Shown piece by piece: positions 10,101-17,355 of a stretch of DNA of 64,000 bases. Numbering within the stretch: the first letter of the stretch is position 1; every line of letters starts with the position of its first letter. This stretch comes from an uncultured Chthonomonas sp. GTDB lineage: Bacteria; Armatimonadota; Chthonomonadetes; Chthonomonadales; CAJBBX01. The notes beneath the pieces were generated by a model. The model was not told the DNA's origin. It worked only from the letters and a program-made list of their open reading frames with translations, and ran no database searches. The stretch is taken from contig CAJBBX010000013.1 of the NCBI GenBank assembly GCA_903951425.1, forward strand, positions 35,938-99,937, given 5' to 3'. The position numbers and the translations under genes are program-made.

Positions 10101-11135
10101 CTACGGGATGCAGGTGATCGTGGCGCTGTTGGAGGTGGGTTGGTACAGCGCGTCGCCGGCGAATCCGCAGACCAATGTGTGGTCTCCCAGCGCCCAGCCC
10201 GCGGGCACCTGGTACAGGTTCGAGGCCCGGCCGCCTGCGTCGGTCGTCTCCCATCCCAGCGACGTGCCGTCAAGCACGAAGCTGACGGGTAGGCCTGGCA
10301 TCCAGCTGTAGGTCGGAAGGCTTCGCACGTAGGCCCGGAGATAGTTCGAGGTGCCCTGCCGCACATCGCGGGGCGCCACCCAGATGTAGAGCCTGCCCCT
10401 CGGCGCCGTGATCTCCACGGGGATGCTCTCCACCAGCCAGACGCCGTCCTGGTTGGTCGGCGTGAACGTCGCCAACTGCGCCACGGTGCAGCGGCCGGCG
10501 GTGCCTTCGGGGCCCATTCCCGCCTCGACCCGTAGGGGGCCTACGGCGTCGGACATGAATGCCAGGGACTTCATCTCAAAGCCTGCCGGCCTGATGCCCA
10601 GGACCATGGCCTCGACGATGTTGGGCAATGGAGCGCCTACCGCCGTGTTCTTGAACACAAGCTGCAGGTAGCTGGAGCCGATGGCCGGCGTTGCGCCTCC
10701 GACGACCTCCGGGGCAAGGTGTCCGAACCAGAGCGTGCCCCACGGATCGATCGCGCTGGCGAAGCTCATCGCCGCCGTCGTGGTCATCGTCACGGTCACC
10801 TCGGCTCGGCCGTCGGTGAGCGCCTCCTCGATGATTGTGCCTGTGATCTGCGTGCCCAGATCTGGGCCGCCGTTCGCCTTGAGCCAGTCGTTGGCCACAC
10901 CGGCGTAGTCCACCAGGGCGAAGATGTTCCCCCTGGGCGCGGTCCAGCCGAGGTAGTCAGGGACGGGCGGCCACCAGTTCACGGTAGTGCCTTGCTGCGA
11001 GACGAAGTCAGAGATAAGCCTCTGCGACAGTTGGGCGTTGGTGCGGCCCGCGGTGAGCATCACAAGCCCGAGAACTACCGCCGCTGCGACGGCGGCGCGC
11101 GCCCGAACCCGGATGCCGGTGCTTACCAGGTGCAT
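10101..11135 (-). CDS. Exported protein with C-terminal Ig-like domain
   Basis: ATG 11135 with signal peptide (MHLVSTGIRVRARAAVAAAVVLGLVMLTAGRTNA); C-terminus similar to C-terminal Ig repeat of the 3522-4994 protein. Confidence 0.75.
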   Translation of the reverse strand: MHLVSTGIRVRARAAVAAAVVLGLVMLTAGRTNAQLSQRLISDFVSQQGTTVNWWPPVPDYLGWTAPRGNIFALVDYAGVANDWLKANGGPDLGTQITGTIIEEALTDGRAEVTVTMTTTAAMSFASAIDPWGTLWFGHLAPEVVGGATPAIGSSYLQLVFKNTAVGAPLPNIVEAMVLGIRPAGFEMKSLAFMSDAVGPLRVEAGMGPEGTAGRCTVAQLATFTPTNQDGVWLVESIPVEITAPRGRLYIWVAPRDVRQGTSNYLRAYVRSLPTYSWMPGLPVSFVLDGTSLGWETTDAGGRASNLYQVPAGWALGDHTLVCGFAGDALYQPTSNSATITCIP

Positions 11136-11337
11136 GAGAGTGCCCTCCCTTGTCACCGGCCATCGGGAGTGCGCGGCAATGTGCCGGCTGTCCAAAGGCA
11201 CGGTGACGCATCGGCATTCTCGGGCTGTCTTTTCGGCGGCACAAGGCGCTTTGGTGCCCGCCGTCGGTCAGGCTTGGGCGAAGGATCTGTAGGCGCAGCA
11301 GTCCGTCGCCAAGCCGCCCGCGTAGGCCACAGCATCG

Positions 11338-11680
11338 CCGGAGTCGGGGCCCTTCGGCGCTGCCTCTAGGAAAGCTCGGCGCAGTCGGGCCACTCTCTTG
11401 CGCTCCGTCGGCGCGTCGGCGCCTGATCGTGCAGGGCGGCGTCAAGGGCGGTGCGGCGGCGAGCACGGGCGCGCCGCCAGGAGGCCAAGGGACTCACTTA
11501 TCTATGGTAGAGAAGTGAGTCCCTTGAACCCTTGACCTCGTCGTTGCCCTTGCCGGTCGTCCTGAACGAAGTGAAGGACCCCGACTCCCTCGGTAGGGTG
11601 GATTGCCCGCGGCCGTTGGGCCCGCCGGGGCACGAAGGTGCGGCGCAGGAGTCGGGACCCTTCGGCGTCGCCTCAGGGCG
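11338..11680. repeat. Short interspersed repeat: two direct copies and one inverted copy of GGAGTCGGG(g/a)(c/t)CCTTC
   Basis: 11339-11367 ggagtcggggcccttcggcgctgcctct; 11648-11678 ggagtcgggacccttcggcgtcgcctcagg; inverted at about 11560-11588 (cctgaacgaagtgaaggaccccgactcc). Confidence 0.6.
11486..11526. repeat. Perfect 14-bp inverted repeat with 13-nt loop
   Basis: CAAGGGACTCACTT-atctatggtagag-AAGTGAGTCCCTTG. Confidence 0.8.
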
Positions 11681-11784
11681 ACGTCAAGAGCATCCCCATG
11701 CGCGGTTCGGTGGCTCGGGCCTCCGTGCCGAAGTCATCCGGGCGCCGGGTCGACGCTGGGGCGAAGGCGGCTCGGCGAGGCCTT

Positions 11785-11816
11785 TCACCTCCTCACCTCC
11801 TCACCCCTTCACCCCC
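11785..11816. repeat. 8-bp tandem repeat (TCACCTCC/TCACCCCY), four units
   Basis: TCACCTCC TCACCTCC TCACCCCT TCACCCCC read directly; the PHP gene stop codon (TCA on + strand, 11809-11811) lies in the last unit. Confidence 0.75.
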
Positions 11817-13086
11817 TCAGCCGGTACGCCGCCACTACCTCCGCGCCAAGGGCTGCGTGCCAGGCGATGCGCTGGTTGTCGTCTCCGAAGGCGGGGTTCG
11901 GGGCTCCCGTTGCGTCGACGAATCCGGGGCGGTTGTGGCGCTGGAGGTAGGTGTGCGCGACCATGACGCAGGCGCCCTCCCAGAAGAGGTCGGCCACGTC
12001 ATCCGGGATGGCCGCTCCGGCCTTGCAGGCGGGCTCGATGGCGATGAGGTCGCGGGTGTTGTGCTCGGTGCCTGCAGTGACCACCAGACCCGCGCTGCGC
12101 ATGGCGTGGGCGTAGGCGGATAGCGTCTCGGGGCTGTTGCGGTCCGGGATGAACTCGGTGCAGTGGACGCCCATCTCGCGCACGGCCTCGGCCAGCCTGG
12201 CGGGGTCTTCCTCGAAGGGGCAGACCGGCTTGGCGCCGTCAGCCACGATGGGGTAGCAGGGAATGCCGCCCAGGGCGAGGATGAGGCGCCGGGCGTGGTC
12301 GAAATCGACGAAGGTCTCGGCGACGTAGGCCGGTTTGCCCGCCTTGAGGAGCTGCGAGCGGATCTCGTTCTGCTCGGCCACAGGCTCGGCGATGGAGGCC
12401 TTGGGCGGGACGCCGTAGGCTGCGGTGAGTAGCTCGACGTGGGCGTCAGGCTCCAGCGCTTCGGCCAGCGCCTCCTGGAAGGCCTGGCAGACGTGGCGCT
12501 CCTGCAGGGTGACGCTCTCCAGCGCGCAGCCGTGGCGCTTGACGACGCCGGCCTTCACGGCGGCCTCGTCGGGCGAGCCGTCGAACCCGGCCTCGGCAAG
12601 AACAGCGCCCAGCCGCTCGACCAGCGCGGCCATGCGGGTGGAGTCCTTCTGCCGGATCACCTGCAGCAGCTCGGTCGCCTCCGGCGAGAGGGGCTCGAAG
12701 GCCGCCGCCGCCTTGCCGCAGAGGTACATCTTGCCGGGGTTGCCCGGGTCGTTGATGCGCACACCGGCCTGCACCAGTTCGTCGACCAGGGCGATGATCT
12801 CGGTGCCGAAGACGGGCAGGATGCCCGCGGCGCGGGTGCGTTCGGCGAAGTCGGCGTAGACGCCGTAGTCGTAGTAGTTGCTCACGCCCACCACGGCGAC
12901 GCCCTCGGCCGCAGCCTTATCGACGGCCTGCCCCACGGTGTCGAAGGCCGAGAAGTTGGGCGGCAGGTGGATGTGCGAGTTCGTCTTCAGGCGTGGGCCG
13001 CGGCCCTGGCGGGAGGCGGCGCGGGCAATCAGCTCGTCGGGGCCGGGAAGGCCTGCGAGGGCGGACGCGAGAACGGGGTTGGGCAT
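11809..13086 (-). CDS. PHP-domain metal-dependent phosphoesterase-like protein
   Basis: ATG 13086; 'LKTNSHIHLPPNFSAFDTVGQAVDKAAAEGVAVVGVSNYYDYGVYADFAERTRAAGILPVFGTEI' PHP-like; 'TAGTEHNT' near C-terminus. Confidence 0.7.
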   Translation of the reverse strand: MPNPVLASALAGLPGPDELIARAASRQGRGPRLKTNSHIHLPPNFSAFDTVGQAVDKAAAEGVAVVGVSNYYDYGVYADFAERTRAAGILPVFGTEIIALVDELVQAGVRINDPGNPGKMYLCGKAAAAFEPLSPEATELLQVIRQKDSTRMAALVERLGAVLAEAGFDGSPDEAAVKAGVVKRHGCALESVTLQERHVCQAFQEALAEALEPDAHVELLTAAYGVPPKASIAEPVAEQNEIRSQLLKAGKPAYVAETFVDFDHARRLILALGGIPCYPIVADGAKPVCPFEEDPARLAEAVREMGVHCTEFIPDRNSPETLSAYAHAMRSAGLVVTAGTEHNTRDLIAIEPACKAGAAIPDDVADLFWEGACVMVAHTYLQRHNRPGFVDATGAPNPAFGDDNQRIAWHAALGAEVVAAYRLRG

Positions 13087-13122
13087 GGGTTGGGGCCTCC
13101 CGGGGCGGCGGGTTGGTGCGGA

Positions 13123-13147
13123 CCCCGGCGAAGGTGCGTTGCCGGGG
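13123..13147 (-). promoter_or_regulatory. Intergenic hairpin between the sugar-binding protein gene and the PHP gene
   Basis: CCCCGGC-gaaggtgcgtt-GCCGGGG. Confidence 0.4.
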
Positions 13148-13160
13148 CCCGCATGGCGGA

Positions 13161-14159
13161 TCAGTACTTGCGGTCGGCGATCAGCTCTTTCGCCTGGGTC
13201 TGGTCGTAGACGCCTTCCTTGGTGACGATGCGCTTGGGCACGGTCTTTCCGGCGGCCACGGCCTCGGCGGCGTCGAAGAGCGTCGGGCCGAGCAACGGGT
13301 TGCACTCCACCGTGCAATTGAGCTTGCCGGCCACCATGGCCTCGAAGGCGCCCTTGACGCCGTCGACCGAGACGATGGTGATGTCGGTTCCGGGCTTCTT
13401 GCCGGCGGCCTCGATGGCCTGGATGGCGCCCAGGGCCATATCGTCGTTGTGCGCGTAGAGGGCGGTGATGCCCGCGCCCTCAGGCGACTTCAGGAAGGCC
13501 TCCATGACCTCTTTGCCCTTGGCGCGGGTGAAGTCGCCGGTCTGGGAGATGACGATCTTCATGCCGGGGTACTTCTTCATCTCTTCCTCGAACCCGCGCT
13601 TCCGGTCGATGGCCGGCGCCGAACCGGGGGTGCCCTGTAGCTCGGCGATGACGGCCTTGCCGTTCATCTTCTTGGCCATCCACTCGGCGGCGCGGCGGCC
13701 CTCCTCGACGAAGTCGGAGCCGATGAAGGTGACGTACAGCGACTCATCGCTCACGTCCACGGCGCGGTCGGCGAGGATGACGGGAATGCCCGCCTTCTTG
13801 GCCTCCTGCAGAACCGGCTCCCAGCCCGGCTCGACCACCGGCGAGAACATGATGACGTCGACGCCCTGGGCGATGAATGTGCGGATGGCCTTGATCTGGT
13901 TCTCTTGCTTCTGCTGTGCGTCGGCGAAGCGGAGGTCGATGCCCCGCTTCTCGGCCTCGGAGCGGATCGACTGGGTGTTGGCCGTGCGCCAGCCGCTCTC
14001 GGCTCCCACCTGGGAGAAGCCTACTACGATCTTCTTCTTGGCGCCGGCCGCGGCGGGCGTGTCGGTGGTCTTCTTCTCGGCGCTGGGCGCGCAGCCGGCG
14101 AGGGCGGCGGCAACTAGCGCTGCCAGGGGCAGTGCGATGCGCAGGTTTCGGTTCATCAT
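13161..14159 (-). CDS. Sugar ABC transporter periplasmic substrate-binding protein (YtfQ-like)
   Basis: Lipoprotein-like N-terminus (LAALVAAALAGCAPS); 'KIVVGFSQVGAESGWRTANTQSIRSEAEKRGIDLRFADAQQKQENQIKAIRTFIAQGVDVI' highly typical of YtfQ. Confidence 0.92.
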   Translation of the reverse strand: MMNRNLRIALPLAALVAAALAGCAPSAEKKTTDTPAAAGAKKKIVVGFSQVGAESGWRTANTQSIRSEAEKRGIDLRFADAQQKQENQIKAIRTFIAQGVDVIMFSPVVEPGWEPVLQEAKKAGIPVILADRAVDVSDESLYVTFIGSDFVEEGRRAAEWMAKKMNGKAVIAELQGTPGSAPAIDRKRGFEEEMKKYPGMKIVISQTGDFTRAKGKEVMEAFLKSPEGAGITALYAHNDDMALGAIQAIEAAGKKPGTDITIVSVDGVKGAFEAMVAGKLNCTVECNPLLGPTLFDAAEAVAAGKTVPKRIVTKEGVYDQTQAKELIADRKY

Positions 14160-14187
14160 CGGTCCTCCTTGGAGCCGGCGATGCCGG

Positions 14188-15210
14188 CTAGGGCTCCACC
14201 ACGGCGCGCAGGTTCCGGCCCGGCCGGCCCGTCATCTCCATGGCTTCAGTGGTCTGGTCCAGGGCGAAGCGCTGCAGGGGCAGGTCGCGCAGCCGCAGGG
14301 CGCCCGACGCCAGCAGGGCCAACCCCTCCTCCACCATCCCGAACGAGCGGCGGGAGAAGGTGATGGTCAGCTCATGCCGGCGGGCGGTGGCGATGTCGAA
14401 GGTGATCTCCTCGCAGCGCGGGATGCCTATGACGACGATGCGGCCGCCGGGCCGGGCCAGCCGGATGCACTGGTCCAGCGCGGGGATGTCGCCGCTGCAC
14501 TCGAAGACGACGTCGGCCTCCACGCCCGCTGCCGTCGCCTCATTCAGCGAGGCGAAGACCTGGGCCGCGCCCAGTTCCTGCGGCAGGGCGCAACGCTCGG
14601 CCACGGGCTCGATGACGGCCGTGGGGCCAACGCCCTCGGCCAGCGCCATCTGCAGCGTTGAGACACCGATGACGCCTGCGCCCAGCAGGACCACGCTCTC
14701 GCCGGGCCGCAGCTGCGCCAGCCTGGTGGCGTGGAGAGCCACGCAGAGCGGCTCGCTCAGGGCTCCCGCCACGTAGTCCAGCGCGTCGGGCAGCGGGAAG
14801 AGGGCGTCGTGCGGGACCACCACGTACTGGGCCAGCGCCCCGCCGTGGGGCGGGAAGCTGGCAAAGCGCACATGGCGGCAGATGTGGTGCTTGCCCTCGC
14901 GGCACATGTCGCAGGAGCCGCATGGCCACGAAGGCTCCACGGCCACCCGCGTTCCGGGCGCAGGACCGGCGACGTCGGACCCGAGGGCCACGACGTCGCC
15001 GGCGAACTCATGCCCCTGCACGAAGGGCCACTCGGGCTCCTTGCCGCCGGCGTGGCCGTCGACGTAGAGCCGCCAGTCCGAGGGGCAGATCGAGACGGCC
15101 CGCACGCGCACCAACGCCTCACCCGGACCGGCGGTCGGTACTGCGACCTCGTCGACCCGCACGTCGGAGGCGCCGTAGAGGCGCGCGGCCCGCATGGCGG
15201 CATCAGCCAT
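14188..15210 (-). CDS. Zinc-dependent alcohol/polyol dehydrogenase (MDR family)
   Basis: 'ICPSDWRLYVDGH', 'GHEFAGDVVALG', 'CGSCDMCREGKHHIC', 'VVLLGAGVIGVSTLQMA'. Confidence 0.9.
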   Translation of the reverse strand: MADAAMRAARLYGASDVRVDEVAVPTAGPGEALVRVRAVSICPSDWRLYVDGHAGGKEPEWPFVQGHEFAGDVVALGSDVAGPAPGTRVAVEPSWPCGSCDMCREGKHHICRHVRFASFPPHGGALAQYVVVPHDALFPLPDALDYVAGALSEPLCVALHATRLAQLRPGESVVLLGAGVIGVSTLQMALAEGVGPTAVIEPVAERCALPQELGAAQVFASLNEATAAGVEADVVFECSGDIPALDQCIRLARPGGRIVVIGIPRCEEITFDIATARRHELTITFSRRSFGMVEEGLALLASGALRLRDLPLQRFALDQTTEAMEMTGRPGRNLRAVVEP

Positions 15211-16612
15211 GCAGGTAGACGTCCCAGCCCAGGTAGTTGCTCATGGCGTCGTGCAGCGCCTCCGCTACGGGCGCGTGGGCCACGGCGACGTGGTGCTCGT
15301 AGCCGTTCTCGCAGATGTAGCGGAGGAGGCCCTGCAGGTCGGGGATGTAGGCAACGCCTGCGCCGCCGAAGGTCTCCAGCGGGTCGTCGGTGAACTCGCC
15401 CTCGCCGGTGTAGACGTCGATGGTGCCCATCTCGTCATTGGTCGAGACGCGGCAGTAGGTGAACTCGCCGGACTTGATGCGGCCCACCACGGTGCCCTGG
15501 GCGTTCTCGTCGCCCACCGCGCCGCCGATGATGTCCTGCTGGCTCATGCAGCAGTGCGACATGCAGCCCTTGGGCAGGTTGCTGCAGTGGAAGAGGACGC
15601 ACTTGTCGGGGTCGTCGTCGTAGTTGTTGTTCCAGTCGACCAGCGCTGCGGGCTCGCCGGAGGCCAGCGTCAGGGCGTACATGCCGAGCGCGCCGGTGAT
15701 GTCGACCTCGCAGGCGCTGGGCATGAGCTTGTTGCTGAGCATGCTCATGACGGTGCAGGGCACCACGCCGAAGAACTCCTCCATGCTGGTCCAGCACTGC
15801 ACGGCGGTGGCGACGACCTCGTTCTCCTCGATCCAGTCGCCCACTACGGCGCCGAGCTTGGCCATGCGGATGAGGGCCTTCTCGGGCACGCGGCCGACGT
15901 CGATGTAGTCCTTGATCTCGGCCAGCTTGGCCTGCACGGTGGCGGCGTTGTCGTCCAGCTTGCCGATGCGGCCGAAGATCTCGGAAAGGTCCACTACCTC
16001 CACGGTGATGCCGTTGGCCTGGAGCAGCTTCTCGCTGTAGCGCACGGTGTTGAAGGCCGCCGGGCGGGCGCCGATGGCCCCGAAGCGGGCTCCGCGCAGG
16101 CCGCGCACCACGCGGCACGTGGCGGCGAATCGGCTCAGGTCGGCCGCGAAGGCGGGCGTCTCAGGGTCGATGGTGTGCCGCTCGGTGAGCGAGAAGGGGA
16201 TGCCGTACTGGGTCAGGTTGTTGCAGGTGGACATCTTGCCGCAGAAGCTGTCGCGGCGGTCCTTGATGCTCATGAGGCCCGCGGTGTCGGGCGTGGCCTG
16301 CACCAGAATGGGCACGCGCAGGTCGGCCATCTGGATCGCCTCGACGATGCCGCGCTCCTCGCCGAAGTTGGGCAGCGTGATGATGATGCCGTCGATGTCG
16401 GCCTTGTGCGCCTGCATCAGCGCCGCCCACTTGCGGGCGTGGTCACGGGTGACGACGGAGCCGTAGGGCGTGTCGTTGGGCGTCAGGCAGACGGCGCCGT
16501 AGCCCTGCTCATCGAGCACGCGCAGGATGGTCTTTCGGCCCTCCTCGCAGAGGTGGCCCGGAAAGAACCCGCGGTTGCCCACGAGTACAGCGAATGTGGT
16601 CTTCTTAGCCAT
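15203..16612 (-). CDS. L-fucose/L-arabinose isomerase family protein
   Basis: 469 aa, 'TFAVLVGNRGFFPGHLCEEGRKTILRVLDEQGYGAVCL', 'DGIIITLPNFGEERGIVEAI'; between ADH and araD. Confidence 0.85.
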   Translation of the reverse strand: MAKKTTFAVLVGNRGFFPGHLCEEGRKTILRVLDEQGYGAVCLTPNDTPYGSVVTRDHARKWAALMQAHKADIDGIIITLPNFGEERGIVEAIQMADLRVPILVQATPDTAGLMSIKDRRDSFCGKMSTCNNLTQYGIPFSLTERHTIDPETPAFAADLSRFAATCRVVRGLRGARFGAIGARPAAFNTVRYSEKLLQANGITVEVVDLSEIFGRIGKLDDNAATVQAKLAEIKDYIDVGRVPEKALIRMAKLGAVVGDWIEENEVVATAVQCWTSMEEFFGVVPCTVMSMLSNKLMPSACEVDITGALGMYALTLASGEPAALVDWNNNYDDDPDKCVLFHCSNLPKGCMSHCCMSQQDIIGGAVGDENAQGTVVGRIKSGEFTYCRVSTNDEMGTIDVYTGEGEFTDDPLETFGGAGVAYIPDLQGLLRYICENGYEHHVAVAHAPVAEALHDAMSNYLGWDVYLHG

Positions 16613-16636
16613 GGAATGCCTCCTTGCAGCCCGCGG

Positions 16637-17347
16637 CTAGCCGCCGCCGTGGCCGTCGCCGGTCTGCCCGTAGTAGGCGCCCGGTCCGTGCTTCCTCACG
16701 AAGTGCTTGTCGCGCAGGTCGTTGCCGATGGGATCGATGCGCGGCTCGATCTGCTCGGTGAGCAGGGCCATGCGGGCCGTCTGCTCCAGGATGATGCTGT
16801 TCTCCACCGCGTCAGCCGCCGAGCGTCCCCAGGTGAAGGGGCCGTGGCCCCAGACCAGCGCGGCGGGCATCTCGGAGCAGGGCCGCCCCTCGAAGGCGCG
16901 GATGATGGCCGTGCCGGTCTCGGCCTCGTAGTCGCCGGCAAGCGCCTCCGGGCTGAGCGGGGCCGTCACGGGGACCGCGCCACGGAAGCTGTCGGCGTGC
17001 GTGGTGCCGTAGCAGGGGAGCGGCCTGCGGGCCTGCGCCCATGCGGTGGCGTAGGTCGAATGCGTGTGCGCCACGCCCCGGATGCCGGCGAAGGCGCGGT
17101 AGAGGGCCAGATGCGTGGGTGTGTCGGAGGAGGGGCGCAGGCCGCCCTCGACCACGGCGCCCTCCAGGTCCACGAGGGTCATATGCTCGGGGCGCATGGC
17201 CTCGTAGCTCACCCCGCTGGGCTTGATGGCGAAGACGCCCGCGTCGGCGTCCAGCCCGCTCACGTTGCCCCAGGTGAGGATGACCAGCCCTGCGTCGCGC
17301 AGGGCCAGGTTCGCGCGCCAGACCTCCTCCTTCAGCGCTTCCAGCAT
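16637..17347 (-). CDS. araD: L-ribulose-5-phosphate 4-epimerase
   Basis: 'LEALKEEVWRANLALRDAGLVILTWGNVSGLDADAGVFAIKPSGVSYEAMRPEHMTLVDLEG...HTHSTYATAWAQARRPLPCYGTTHAD' canonical AraD. Confidence 0.96.
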   Translation of the reverse strand: MLEALKEEVWRANLALRDAGLVILTWGNVSGLDADAGVFAIKPSGVSYEAMRPEHMTLVDLEGAVVEGGLRPSSDTPTHLALYRAFAGIRGVAHTHSTYATAWAQARRPLPCYGTTHADSFRGAVPVTAPLSPEALAGDYEAETGTAIIRAFEGRPCSEMPAALVWGHGPFTWGRSAADAVENSIILEQTARMALLTEQIEPRIDPIGNDLRDKHFVRKHGPGAYYGQTGDGHGGG

Positions 17348-17355
17348 GGCCGCGC

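Noticed and set aside
11532-11966. 144-aa ORF (MTSSLPLPVVLNEVKDPDS...FTSSPPHPFTPSAG)
   Set aside because: Translation of interspersed and low-complexity repeats plus the antisense end of the PHP gene; not a credible protein.
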